Of a DNA stretch of 64,000 bases, positions 36,755-48,641 are shown one piece after another. Each line of letters begins with the position of its first letter. Within the stretch, counting starts at the first letter, position 1. Source of the stretch: Trichobilharzia szidati (Eukaryota; Platyhelminthes; Trematoda; Strigeidida; Schistosomatidae); NCBI GenBank assembly GCA_944472155.2, contig OX235279.1, positions 58,749,564 to 58,813,563 on the forward strand. Direction: 5' to 3'. The position numbers and the translations under genes were made by a program. The notes beneath the pieces are model-generated. The model made no database searches, was not told where the DNA came from, and was given only the letters and a program-made list of their open reading frames with translations.

Positions 36755-37126
36755 TCAAACGAATAGGGCAAGAACACAAAGCGTGACCGAAATCTCAAGA
36801 AGAAATAACTTTCTGGGGGAAACCATTTCCTGAAGCATGTATTCAACGACGTCCAGTAGCCTATGAGTGGAGGTAAAGAATCTGATCAGATGGTACCCAA
36901 GTCCTACTCCTAATAAGGGTACGTATATAGCGAACAGTTTTAATACTTCTGCATGCAAGTATGGTGTTACGTTTAATAACAGCCAGTAGATTGCATTAAC
37001 ACAAGTCAAAATAGCAAAAAGCAGTGTTCTCATTTGGACATAGTTGGAATATCCACCAGTCCCTCTTGAAAGCGTCAAATGAGGCCGATGCACACTATGT
37101 TGGCTTCTGCTGATGATTCTTTGCAA
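36755..37126 (-). CDS. Possible exon of an unidentified membrane protein
   Basis: Not recognised. The minus-strand frame is open for 123 codons to a TGA at 36757-36755. The first codon of the open frame is TTG; the first in-frame ATG begins MRTLLFAILTCVNAIYWLLL. Three hydrophobic segments of membrane-spanning length are visible (LLFAILTCVNAIYWLLL, LFAIYVPLLGVGLGYHLI, and LLEISVTLCVLALFV), separated by charged loops. A CATTCAG just upstream could be a splice acceptor, so this may be a terminal exon. It lies next to an old LTR and could also be chance or a retroelement relic. Confidence 0.35.
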   Translation of the reverse strand: MQRIISRSQHSVHRPHLTLSRGTGGYSNYVQMRTLLFAILTCVNAIYWLLLNVTPYLHAEVLKLFAIYVPLLGVGLGYHLIRFFTSTHRLLDVVEYMLQEMVSPRKLFLLEISVTLCVLALFV

Positions 37127-37904
37127 CTGAATGGCTCAAGCACTGACCTAACCAGGTAGGAAACGACGTTCTTCTTGCAATTAGTTCATTTCGTTGTTTT
37201 GATTTCACTTTTCTTTTATTGGTCTCCCTTCGCCACTTTCTCCTCAAACTTTCTTCATATGTGACTGTAAATTAATCACCTTTAAAGACTCTCAACTCAC
37301 GGATCTTGAGGCTGGTGCATTTGGCAGAAGAACTATCGACGCAAATATGAATACTACAAGCAACAAAAGATATGAGAAAAGCAATTGTCGATTCAAGAAT
37401 TGTTTATTGCTCCAATGACAATAAACCCCTACAACAAAACAGCTACAGTACAGACCTCCAAAAAAGTATCTCGATCACCTAATCATTTAGAGGTGCCTGT
37501 TCTACCACCACAACAACTCAAATGACTCACCATTCACAGTTACCCGCGAGGAGAAGTATTTGTTCCACCCCTTTCGAAAATCAAAGCTTAGTCTGTACTC
37601 TCGTTTCGAAGTAAGGGTTATTTATTTGTAATAATTTGTTTCTAAATTGTGTTGCCGATGATGCAAGAGCAATCACATTGTGATAGAAGGAAAGCTGAGC
37701 ACTAAAAATGTGCTTGTCCCTCGAAAATTAGATTTGAGATGTTCAGATAATTCTGATAATAATCCTGTGACACTGTCAGTACTTTCCATCTGCGGGTATA
37801 GTAGATACATGTTTCTTCACAAAAAGTCTGATAAGGTTCCATAAAGTTATCATCAACTTAGGTAATTCATGCATGATCTGAACAGCTCCTTCTTTAGTGG
37901 GGCT
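37127..37904. other. No gene recognised
   Basis: Noncoding sequence between the putative membrane-protein exon and a SINE; no supported feature. Confidence 0.4.
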
Positions 37905-38058
37905 ATTCGCATTTTTTTATTATGGAATTTTCAGCATATGATATCGGTAGCACAAATTTTGAAGGCCAATCAGTTGATGTCAGGTGTGCGTCGACAGGGG
38001 ATCGAACCCCGGACCATTTGCATGGTCGGTGACAGTCCTAACCGCCGTACCGCCGACG
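37905..38058 (-). mobile_element. tRNA-derived SINE, family B
   Basis: Minus-strand head: GGTACGGCGGTTAGGACTGT, then a B-box GGGTTCGATCC-type word (GGGGTTCGATCCCC). Body: TTTGTGCTACCGATATC and GCTGAAAATTCCATA. The plus-strand copy at 60224-60420 has the same head and body. Differs from family A in head and body. Confidence 0.75.
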
Positions 38059-38631
38059 TACACTTTCTCCAAAATGATCTTAGTTTGTCCGTCACTCAAA
38101 CTGAATGTTTACTAATCCACAATATCTGTGAAGTTTTCTACTCGGTTACTGGTAAATCAAGCCAAAAAATTGCAGATAAGCGCATTCACTTAACCAAAGA
38201 CGTTTTTAAGCAGGGAAACCACTTGTTTCTGCGAAGTCATGCTTTAGGTAATGCATTCATTAAATGCCAGATAAAATGTCGGATTATATTGCTCAGTGCC
38301 TCAGAATATAATTAAGTCACTGGAGAGGTGCAAAAAACTGTGCGTTGATGAACAATTGTCAAGCATGGAACGGGGTTTACCAGACCAAATCTGTATTCAT
38401 ACGAATACAAATACGGCAACATTAACATCCCTTCCTGTGTAAACAGACTACTTTGTGTGGATGAACAGTACATATGGTAAGTCAGAAAGGCATAATAACT
38501 ATGGTGAAGTTAATAGCTCGAAGTCGAGGTTTTGTGTTTAAATTCATCAACAAAGGTTCACTCTTAAAAACATATTTTCAACATCAGCTCTTGGTTGCTG
38601 GAGGCGCGAGATGATGCGTTCTAATCGAGAG
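38059..38631 (+). other. 5' flank and possible 5' UTR of mib
   Basis: No coding exon. In the mib frame a TGA at 38611-38613 precedes the ATG at 38632, so the coding sequence starts there unless an upstream exon is spliced in. Promoter elements are not evident. Confidence 0.5.
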
Positions 38632-38727
38632 AATGTTACTCAAAACGAATTACAGGATGTTGGGACGTACTGTACAGGTGTCGGCTGCAGAGTTGTTCGG
38701 GGGCCTGATTGGAAATGGAATAAACAG
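38632..38727 (+). CDS. mib1: Mind bomb (MIB1-type) E3 ubiquitin ligase, exon 1
   Basis: First coding exon: 32 codons from the ATG at 38632, the first ATG after an in-frame stop. It encodes a short leader followed by VGCRVVRGPDWKWNKQ, the opening of the first MIB/HERC2 domain and nearly the vertebrate MIB1 wording at this point. The donor GTAACT at 38728 leaves phase 0. Mind bomb proteins ubiquitinate Notch ligands in the signal-sending cell and so promote ligand endocytosis. The MIB/HERC2 domains recognise the ligand tails; the catalytic RINGs are C-terminal and not in this window. An ATG at 38610 lies in another frame and is not the start. Confidence 0.88.
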
Positions 38728-40405
38728 GTAACTTTTCATAATTCTAATACTGTTATCAAATTTGAGATAATTTTATATACATTGTGAAACATCTGTGACT
38801 TTCTTGCCGCATAAATTTAGTAGGTCTAAGAATTCTAGGTCTTAAGTAGCATTGCAAGTGTGACGAGCTCTTGACGCAGATGCATATAATAGTTTAACAA
38901 AAGCATTCATCTATTAGGTGCATCTCGATCATGATTATGAAGCAAAACTTATGTAAGAAGAAGAGTCTCTGTAGCTGAGGGAATTGTGTAACGGGTTTTG
39001 AAGAACTTCTTAGGCGTAAAAATTACTTTGGATTCCAAATGAAGTTTTGAAAGACAAGACTAAAAATGTGATTTCAGATACTTTTTCTGGTGCCTGAAAA
39101 TGGATTCTCATAATGTGTACTTCAGTAAACATTTATTACACCTTCGTGCCCTTGGGGTTTTAGCTACACAGCTTTGATAATCAAAAAGATTTGCAATGAC
39201 TTATATATATTTGATGTACAAAATAAAAAATCACCTAGTAGCGGTAAATACCAGATCCTAGAAAACAAGCCACCACTGTGACAGATTCTGAGGAGTTACG
39301 CGATTTTCTAGCCTCAAAGTCTTTGTAAAATTGCCTGCCTGACCAGGTTATCAAAGTATGTACTTTTCGCATTTCTGTCTTCATGTGCTAGGTATATTTT
39401 TTTGGGATTATTTTCGCTGTCATCCAAATAAAGAACATTAGGTGTAAAAGAAGAATAACTAAGTTTTAAGAGTTTAAAGTGAAAGATAGGAAAATGTTAG
39501 CTATTTTCGTTCATGAGTCACTGTATTTAGTCTCTCGTGTAGGATGGAGCAACATGGTCAGCAGTAACGTTACCGTTTACATTCTGTCTGCAAATTAGCC
39601 ATTGTAAACATTCTCATAAAACTTGGAACATGTAATTTGAATAGCTAAAATAGATATGAATATGAAGGTATTTAAATTTTTCATAATTTTCAGCTTGCCA
39701 TATGTCTTCCTCATTTGTTCGTAATGTTTTTCACTCTATTATTTGATGTGGTATACGTTGAAGTCAAGGTGGTCAAAAAAAAATGCTTTGTGTCTCCATT
39801 TGGCTCAGTGAGGTAGCAAACTTGGCTTGACATCTGTGACAAACTAGTCAAGATAATTATTTTACTTGGTTGATGAAAAACTTAGTTATTAGTTTGAAGA
39901 GGTCTAATTTTTGAATGATGTTCGCATTTTTGTAAATAACCTTTCTACGCTAAACACGGGTATAGAAAGTCCGGCAAAGGCTAATTTTTATTGTTAAAAG
40001 CAGTTAGTTGAATGTCCTAAACGTAAAGTCTCTTTTTAACAGGAATTTATCTGAGGTTTTGCTGCACACAAGTGAATTATGTTGTCTCCAGTTGTTGGGC
40101 TAAAGTGAACTTGTAATACACGAAAAGATGTGCCAGTGAATGAATAAGAATCGACAGGGCTATAATCTAAATTTCTTCTAAGTTTCGCCTCACTGCTGGG
40201 CAAAGCTCATTGTTCTAAAGATGTATTGTCTTAAATGAATGAGTGATTTACCACACTTTGTATTAAATAATACGTTTAAAAGAGTAATCATAAATCTTCT
40301 GCAAATATATATATTTCAGGTGCTGTGTGAATTTCTTTGTAGAGAGAGTGTGAGTATGGAAAACTATCACTACCAGGTGCTTTTTTCATTGCGATTTAAT
40401 TTTAG
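38728..40405 (+). other. mib intron 1
   Basis: GTAACT to TTTTAG; no repeat or exon recognised inside. Confidence 0.75.
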
Positions 40406-40591
40406 GACGGAGGAGAAGGACATGTTGGTTCAGTCAAAAGGTTCGATACATCTGGAGAAGCTATTGTCGTCTGGGATTCCGGGATAGTAGCGAATTACCG
40501 CTGCGGTGTTCTAGGGTTTGATTTACGTGTATTAGATAGTTCACCAACGGGATTAAGGCATCCTGGAACCGTCTGTGAAGGTTGTCATGAG
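40406..40591 (+). CDS. mib1: Mind bomb exon 2: rest of MIB/HERC2 domain 1 and start of ZZ finger
   Basis: Sixty-two codons, phase 0 at both ends (acceptor TTTTAG, donor GTAAGA). It continues exon 1 as DGGEGHVGSVKRFDTSGEA, IVVWDSGIVANYRCGV and FDLRVLDSSPTG, which completes the first MIB/HERC2 domain. RHPGTVCEGCHE then gives the first Cys pair of the ZZ zinc finger. The join to exon 1 restores the family's KQDGGEGHVG sequence exactly, which supports both splice sites. Confidence 0.92.
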
Positions 40592-43500
40592 GTAAGACAT
40601 GAAGTTGTTTTCTTTTCGATATGTAACTGTTATTTCTAAAGCTTCAATAATTCCTAAGGCTCTAATAACAGTTTGCTCTTATGTAGTATAAACGTATACT
40701 CTTCACTCACTTCAACACTTATTATTTCGAGTTTATTTTATGGGTTTGTGATTATGTATAACGTTCGTAATGAGTTAAATAGATTGGCTTATTTACCCAC
40801 AGAATGTAATTCTAAATACTCCCAAATGTAAGGAAACATCCTTTAACACTTTATCCAATTTATTTGTCTAAATATAAGTCAAGCTTATATCAGCAATTGT
40901 CATACACCGACCAAGGTTTCATAAATTCATCGATAGGCATTTTGCCTCATTTATCCTAGTTGAAATTAACTAGATTTTACTTTTCCTCAGTGGCACACTT
41001 TCATCAGTACCAAAAGTTACTTTGGTCAACAACTGCAAGCATTACATTCTAGGATGTCTAATAAATAAACTAATCGATTGATATAAGTAATACTCCTATT
41101 TCTTACTTGATTATTAAATTGCCAAAGTTGCATTTTATTTTTATTATCAACTACATAGACAAGTAGAAATAATTCCAATCCTTGAAAACTTGTTCGTTTG
41201 TTATAATACAGAGTCATAGCCTCTTCTTTTCCAACCTATTATATTCAGGGGCTAGTTTTTCTCATTATAAATCCATAAAGCACCGAAATGAAAACCACAA
41301 TAATGAACTGGCTACTTCCTCGTCTTATTATTTAACTAGCTATGTAAGTGATTACTGTTGTAGGGGGGAAAACAACCCTACATTTATTGATTAGAACTTA
41401 TCGCTTGTGTAATGACCCTTTGACTTTTGACCTTTGTCGATGTTTTACTGCTTGTATACGACCAAATTATGTAATTTACTCTTCTATATATATAGTAAAT
41501 TCTCTTAGCAACAAGAGGAATATTTTGCAATGTGTCACTAGAATTGTAAATTTTAGATAACAAATTATGTAATATAGAAAACGTTAATCGGGCGTAAACG
41601 AAAATAAAATTAAATAAGTAAGTTGAGTGACGGGGTTGAGTAGAATTCAAAAAAAGTTTGAACAAGGGTCAAGTTAACAGCAGTGGTAATAAGGGGTAGA
41701 GATTTAATAGGGACTGGTGTAAGAAAATAATACGATTAAGAAACAAAAAACGAAAATTACGTATTTGGTGTTAAGATAGATCAGGTTCATTGTAGATTTA
41801 CTGACTGAACAAACTTTTGTATGCAGAGTTCAGGATTGATATTGACCAAAATTTTCTCTTTATTGTCATTTGAGTTCAGTTAGAGCTTATGAGAGTGACG
41901 CAATTTTCTCATGAGTAGTGTTTACTCAGTGGGTGAGTCATTGTCAGTCACTCTTACTTTTGTATATCAAATAACCACTCAACCGTATCATGGTTATTCA
42001 GTCAAATGTGTGACATAATCAACATGATAGTAGTCTGGTTGACTTAGTTCTTCAAAGTGTGATTACTGCTCACAAAAGAATTATTACTACTGTTGTTAAC
42101 TCGACCCTTTTTTGAAATTCTAGTGACACATTGCAAAATATTCCTCTTGTTGCTAAGAGAATTTACTATATATATAGAAGAGTAAATTACATAATTTGGT
42201 CGTATACAAGCAGTAAAACATCGACAAAGGTCAAAAGTCAAAGGGTCATTACACAAGCGATAAGTTCTAATCAATAAATGTAGGGTTGTTTTCCCCCCTA
42301 CAACAGTAATCACTTACATAGCTAGTTAAATAATAAGACGAGGAAGTAGCCAGTTCATTATTGTGGTTTTCATTTCGGTGCTTTATGGATTTATAATGAG
42401 AAAAACTAGCCCCTGAATATAATAGGTTGGAAAAGAAGAGGCTATGACTCTGTATTATAACAAACGAACAAGTTTTCAAGGATTGGAATTATTTCTACTT
42501 GTCTATGTAGTTGATAATAAAAATAAAATGCAACTTTGGCAATTTAATAATCAAGTAAGAAATAGGAGTATTACTTATATCAATCGATTAGCTTATTTAC
42601 TAGACAATAGAGAGGATGAATAATATGAAATATGATATATAGAAAAAGAAGTCAATGCTCTTTATTGGCTACTATTCGACTTGTCTATCTCGTGTGTTGG
42701 CCTATACGTATTATATATTTTAATCTATAATAACAAGTGGAGAATTCGTAAATATTTTCTGATAGCAGAGATTTAGTTTATGGTGGGTTATCGGTTGAAA
42801 CATTAGTAAAGTAAGAGGTCATTTATCATTTCTAATATGCTTCCACCAATTTTTACTATACGTATATTATCATGCAGCATTAAGGTTGAAACTTGAACAC
42901 TGATACTCTTGAAATATCAGTAGGTTAGCATAGCATACTCCCTATTTTCACCAGAAAAATATTACCATCTTAACAAATTCCAAGGTTGATGATGTATCAG
43001 TGATTTACCAAATGTCCATTTCAAGCCTAGAATTCAGTACTGTACCTATTTAGTGATATAAAGGGATTCAGAAAAAATCAAATCCCTACTAACTGAATAA
43101 CTTAACTCAATTATTTATAAATAGCGTGCATTTACCTTTAGCTCATTTATTTACCCCCCGAATGGATGACTCTATATCCTAGTGGGTAGCAGCCTTCATC
43201 AATACTCGCTAACTCAACACCTCGGAATCCCCATTTTATCCGTTTAGTAAATGAACTAGGACAACTACATCTTGTGCATCGAGCCTCATGTGATATCATA
43301 TGGTAGCGCGCAAGTGACAAGAAACCCTACACTTGGGTTTCGTGCTTATTTGCCCTTATCAGGTAGGCTTATCGAAACCTCAAAGGAATTGATGTTCCCT
43401 CGAAGATTCGAAACTGTGAACCCAGTACTACATACATAGACGCCACCACCGACTTATTTGACATCATGATTGACCTCTTGTAGGGTGCTTGATGACTAGT

Positions 43501-43881
43501 CGCTAGACAGTAAATAATTTCATGCATCCGTTCCTTATTTTTGGTGCCGATTTAATGCAATCAGGCAAGTTTGCGATCTGGTCACCGAGGTTGGTGACTG
43601 GCCATCGGATAGCTGTTTTAATTCACATTAGGAAGCCCCGAATCTAAGTTTTGTGCTTATCATTCGTCTGCACCTATGGTTTTTACTACATTAGGCTGCT
43701 CGCTCATGAGCTTTTTGAGTATATCTAGCTATTGGTATGAGTCTTCGTTTGATGTTATTTTGAGTGAGTATTTCATTAAGTATTTTACAGTTCATCTTGT
43801 TTTGTTCTACGTTTCACCGCTTATTATATTTTTGTTTCTAAAAGTATCATGACTAACTCAGTTTTAAAATTCTCATTTCAG
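40592..43881 (+). other. mib intron 2
   Basis: GTAAGA to CATTTCAG. It holds the 490-bp-arm foldback (41056-42605). Around 43335-43450 is a degenerate repeat-like stretch with GATTCGAAAC that may be an old tRNA-derived element. Confidence 0.8.
41056..42605. repeat. Large foldback: two 490-bp inverted arms around a 570-bp spacer
   Basis: Arms 41056-41545 and 42116-42605 are reverse complements with no indel (paired positions always sum to 83661). I found only two mismatches, both near the outer ends. The spacer 41546-42115 is AT-rich with no recognised gene. Two identical short frames, one in each arm on opposite strands, are products of the symmetry and not genes. No target duplication is evident at the edges. 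It lies in mib intron 2, so the pre-mRNA would contain a long hairpin. Confidence 0.95.
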
Positions 43882-44012
43882 TCTCCCATATATGGGATTA
43901 GATGGAAATGTGTAGTGTGTTTAAACACAGATCTGTGTTCTACTTGTTATCATGGCGATAAGCATTCGTTGGCCCACCAGTTTTTACGTATCACTGCACC
44001 TTATAAAACAAG
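43882..44012 (+). CDS. mib1: Mind bomb exon 3: ZZ zinc finger
   Basis: Enters in phase 0 after TTTCAG and leaves two bases of a codon at the donor GTAATC. It encodes [20 protein letters not shown], then [17 protein letters not shown] and TAPYKT. With CEGC from exon 2 this gives the ZZ finger: Cys pairs CEGC, CVVC and CSTC plus the HGDKH...H ligands. Apart from a few substitutions it is the MIB1 ZZ finger. Confidence 0.93.
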
Positions 44013-46433
44013 GTAATCAGTTAAATATTTTTAAAGTATATTTCAGTTACAACTTCTTAATATCTCTTTTCGTAGTGATCCTTCACTTATTAGTATACTT
44101 TTGAACTCTACCTCGTCTATGGGAATAAGGCGAACCTCGACTAATAATTTTCGAACACTGATTTTTTGTTCTCAGAAGTCTTTAATTGCTATGTCTTCGA
44201 TTGAGGGTTTTTACTTAACCTGACATATTTGTCTGCACAACAAATTCTAAGCACAGAGCAGCTAGCTATTTCTTCAAAAAATGAAACTGAACAGGAATAT
44301 GATCCCGTTTCCGAAGTTATTTGAAGAGAGTTTCATCAACCAGCACATTACTATTCAGTAAATGGGGCAAAATTCAGGTGATCGATAAGTGTTCCATGTT
44401 CTTTCTTAGTATATTTATGATTCAAAGCAGTATCAGTAATCTGGCTTCTCCAGTAGCCCTTCATAGAACCATAGTTTAACTCTTTTATTTAATCGACATC
44501 TGCATTCATTTAATCTGAATGTATGAGCTATACGGAGTTACTGTTTTCAGTAGTTACTGGTCAAATATTTACAACAGATAGAGAAAAAGTTTAAACATTC
44601 TTAAGATGGCTCGCAAACCTCGAGGGTAATCATTATTGTGTATTTCATCGTAAGATTTGAAACACTTAAGTATTCAGGGTCAGTAAGGTTAGTGACGTTG
44701 ATGGTTTTTGATTACGAATGAAAACAAGAGACTAATGTTGAGCCGAACATAAAAATTACCCATGGAAAGATACTGACCAAAGTAATGATTTTGATAATTA
44801 TCACTCTAAGATAAGGTAAATATGTTTCTCAGAAGATTTCATTAATTTCCAAATTCCCACTTGTGCATTTAGAGAAAACAACTGATTGAGCGAAGAAATA
44901 TATTCCTTTTCAATTAGTTCCTCATCAAGGGCTCTACGCTAATACGTAGTTTTTTACATCAAAATTTTTTTACTAATCAAGTGGTTATTTTAGTTAATCA
45001 GTTGTAGGTATAGGCGGGGGTGAAATCAAGGGGTTAAAGGTCATCAAAACAAATAACTAGTAGATATTAGTAACGAGATATCTAAGTTTTAAAAGAGAGG
45101 TGAAAATTAATTATGGAATTCAAGATAAGTTGATTCTTTGGCGTTGGCAACAAGTTATTACATAATCAAGAAATTTGTAAAATGCAATGATGACTCAGAA
45201 GAATGATGAGTTACGTAAAATACAAACAAGTTAATAGAATTAGCTAAAAGTATAAAAATTGTAAAAATTAACAAAGTCAAAAGATAGTTACAAGGTGAGG
45301 GGAAAACCTCGTTTTCAAAAAATTTAATACATATTATGTAGTTGGCCACAGCAAAGAAAGGGGCTGTACATCAAATTGACTCTAAAAAACAAGGACGAAA
45401 CATCTTCCCAGTACTCCCAGGTTTTCCAATGGTTCTCGAACCAATGTCAGCTCACGATTAAATCCTGTAACCAATCAAATCCCTACAAACCAACACTTGA
45501 AAAAACTATGTATTAGTGTAGAGTCGTTGATGAGGAACTAATTGAAAAGGAATATATTTCTTCGCTCAATCTGTTGTTTTCTCTAAATATGCTTTTGTAA
45601 ATTATGTCTATAACTGGTTACATTTAACCGAGTGAGAGTCTTGCATATGCAACATAAGTGGTGAGGAAGAGTGCAATAATGTTTTCTTGTACGGTTTATT
45701 GACATTAATTATTTATTTCAAATCAAGATTTTAAGTGAAATCATGAATAATGGAACTGTAGCGACAGTCAGAAAGTTATATTGTAACATTAGTGTGTTTT
45801 TAGGAAGTAAATTGCACTCGAAATGTCGTTCACTGAAGATTATTGTTTCATTGTGTATTGTATGAAACATATTAATCTGTTACAAAACAATACTTTACTG
45901 GATTGTCCAAGTTCTTAGCAAATGCCTACCGTATCTGATGTTACAACAATGAAAATACCGGAATGAAAACAGACAGTTACTTCTAGTGAAACATTAGTGA
46001 AAAGAGAAAAGAGAGAAAACGTCTAAGGATACTACTAATTATCTACCAGATTGGCATTATCAATTGAAAAGTTAACTGGATTAGTTTTATAAAAATTTTA
46101 CTTGCATATGACTAACTCATGTGTTCAAAAGAAGTTTGTTCAGAGGCTTTCCTTATCTTGGCCATCAATGTTTTAACTACCTTCACATAACTGTTGTACA
46201 TATTTTCTTAATTTTACCTGATATTCAGTTTAGTATTAAATTTTATGCCTATTGTCACTTACACATCTTTTTTTCAACAGTAATTCCACTGATCTTAACT
46301 ACTGGATATTATTTAAAAATATAAATATCGTTATGAACGAGGAAGTTATCGAAAAGAATATTCTGTCTGAACATTCTTTCGACATTTATTAATTTTTCTG
46401 AATATAAACATTTGTTTTACGTTTACACAACAG
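44013..46433 (+). other. mib intron 3
   Basis: GTAATC to CAACAG, with a terminal-inverted-repeat element at 44868-45587. No further exon seen. Confidence 0.75.
44868..45587. mobile_element. 0.7-kb element with 82-bp inverted ends
   Basis: Ends 44868-44949 and 45506-45587 are reverse complements with about five mismatches and no indel. Both contain GATTGAGCGAAGAAATATAT and CAATTAGTTCCTCATCAA. The interior is AT-rich and encodes nothing recognisable. Its right part (about 45385-45500) is a fragment of the hammerhead-bearing SINE seen at 13195, keeping AGGACGAAAC and the body. This could be a nonautonomous DNA element or another foldback. Confidence 0.7.
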
Positions 46434-46785
46434 AGTCATTGTTGGTCGACGAATGAGGCAGAGGCGTATAGAATCAGTGGGCCTCTTTCCTAAAGCTCGT
46501 GTTGTTCGTGGCATAGACTGGAGTTGGAATAACCAAGACTGCGTTTTGCCCTTCACTTCATCAAACAGTGCTTCGATCATGTTGGGATCTGGAAGTGCTT
46601 GTCGAACCAGCCTTAACTCGGATGATAATGGATCTTCTGACCCTATCGTCTTACCTACACAAGGTCGAATAACAAGCAGAAAAGCTTGGTATAATTGGGC
46701 TCCACGGTCAGCAGCCACAGTTGCTTGGGACAGTGGGGCGCGTAATGTTTACCGTGTCGGCTACGGAGGGCAAGTTGATCTGAAG
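46434..46785 (+). CDS. mib1: Mind bomb exon 4: second MIB/HERC2 domain
   Basis: Enters one base short of a codon, matching exon 3's two leftover bases, and ends in phase 0 at K before a GTTTGT donor. KARVVRGIDWSWNNQD opens the second MIB/HERC2 domain. WYNWAPRSAATVAWDSGARN and VYRVGYGGQVDLK close it. Between them, in place of a short Gly/Arg-rich loop, lie about 40 extra residues rich in Ser and Asn (from CVLPF to VLPTQ). No splice sites mark this insert as an intron, and its frame is open. Confidence 0.92.
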
Positions 46786-46914
46786 GTTTGTTAGTTGTTT
46801 TAAATTATAATTTCTCTACGACAAACTTGGTTAATATTTCACATGTTATTTCTAGGCTACTGATACCAATAAAAGTAGTAAAAGACTTAATTTAAATATT
46901 CCTGTGTTTATTTA

Positions 46915-47157
46915 GATAGTTTTTTTGTATTCCTTTACGTTCCCAGTGCAACACAAGGCTTCAAGCTATAGCTTTGAAGTTTGGATAGCAGTGGTATTTA
47001 TTCTTACGGGATGGGGTTGCTAGCCTCATGCCCAATCTTCCCTCTTAACCGCTCTTATTACTGGCTTAGCGGGGTAAAGCAGTGCGTCTGCCGGGGATTG
47101 GACCCGGAACCACCTACGTAGTTGGCCAGCATTCTACCGCTGTGCCACCGGCGCACT
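46915..47157 (-). mobile_element. tRNA-derived SINE, family A, second copy
   Basis: On the minus strand: head GCGCCGGTGGCACAGCGGTA, B-box-like GGGTCCAATCC, body GATTGGGCATGAGGCTAGCA, then CTGCTATCCAAACTTCAA and GGGAACGTAA. Same order as the copy at 4597. It is directly followed by a PLE end at 47160. Confidence 0.8.
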
Positions 47158-47159
47158 AT

Positions 47160-47290
47160 TTAGAACATAGTGGTATCATAATAGAATAATTTATATGATA
47201 AAACACACAGTGATGTAACAATGTTCATTTAGTGATGATGTTCCGAGTACAGTTCAGTGATCATAATCTTACCAAAATCATATGGTATAA
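47160..47290. mobile_element. Penelope-like element end, relic
   Basis: ATAGTGGTATCATAATAG, then ACACACAGTGATGTAAC and GATGATGTTCCGAGTAC, with ATCATAATC following. The same series of words, in the same order, forms the left end (leader plus inverted terminal segment) of the PLE at 50374. No coding sequence follows. Confidence 0.55.
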
Positions 47291-48641
47291 GTATTTTATT
47301 AAATGACATTATGTTTTGATGGAATTATACTATACCACAATACTCAGATTCTGTTCTTGTTTTAATGAGATCATAATGGAATTAAGCTCATTTGAATATA
47401 CGTTACATAGAATAGTACGATGTAATGAAGGTGAACGAGTAAAACTGATATAAGCAGGAGCATAAATAACCATGAAGAAGACCATTTTCATATGTGTGAG
47501 ACTTGTGTTCGGTGTGTGATTTGCATTCTTTGTATATGGGATAAAAACAAATAGCTCTCATTCAGTGCAGTATGAAACACAGAGAAACGTTTTATTTCAT
47601 TATTTAATCATCGCACGTCATTATATTTCAGTACACCGTTTTGATACTTTTGCCCCCTAAGTTTTCGTCGATCAATTTGTAAGTGATGCCTTATTTGAAA
47701 ACCGTTAACAAATTTTTGCCATTTGAGTTCCAGGTACTTCAGGTTGGCTAACCAAGTGACATAATTTCGAAAGCATTTCTTCTGTTATTCTACTGAAATA
47801 TCCACTAGGTCATTTCGTATTACCAAGAAGATCCTGCTTTACAGTAATTTAACTGGCTGACTAAAGTAGTTATCAGCGATATTTCACCCATATTTGTAAA
47901 CTTGAATATGGCCTCCCTGGATTTACTTTTTACTTATCTTTGCATCCGATAACTACTTTTTCCACTTTAAATAAGACATGGGACTAATTTTTCATAGCAG
48001 TCTTTATGTCCACCCAATAGCTCATTGTTAGTGTGTACTCAAACATCGTTAATTTGATTAAAAGTTTAAAGAGTCGTATTTGGATTAAGTCTAGGTTTGT
48101 AAGCCTGCATTAAGTAGTGAGGGTTTGAGAAGGTAAAATAGCTATTGGGATAGCCTCTAGATAACTTGAGATTTTAAGACGAGAAGCTACTTAAACAATC
48201 AGCCTCAAACTGTCTCTTTAGATATAATCATGAAAACTGGCTTGTGTATAAAGATCTTGAGGACCTTTGTAAAGTTTACAAGTTTCAGAAATCCTCGATA
48301 GTTCCTAAATTTTACTTTATTCCTATTTATTTATTATATGTACAGATTTTGGCAAAATCGTTTACAGAGTTCAAAACTTTGTTTTCGAATGAAAGTATTG
48401 TATGGTGTTGTAACGAAGTGTTAGTGATTTTCTGGTTGTTGTCTAACTTGACTAGAATGAGCCTCCAGTCACGACACTGTAAGCAACTGAACACTTGGAA
48501 ATATTCTCCCTTGCTGAGTTAACACGCAGATGTCAGGTTTAACTGAGATAACTGCGATGACAACAACCTTTACTATTCCCAATACAGAGTAAATTATTCT
48601 GTAAACATCAACGGAAAGTTAAACCATAGATATTATTATTA

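Noticed and set aside
37869..38315. 148-codon plus-strand reading frame
   Set aside because: It reads through a minus-strand SINE; the reverse-strand copy at 60091-60393 gives a similar peptide for the same reason.
41182..42479. Two identical 70-residue reading frames on opposite strands
   Set aside because: They are mirror images in the arms of the foldback and encode no recognisable protein.
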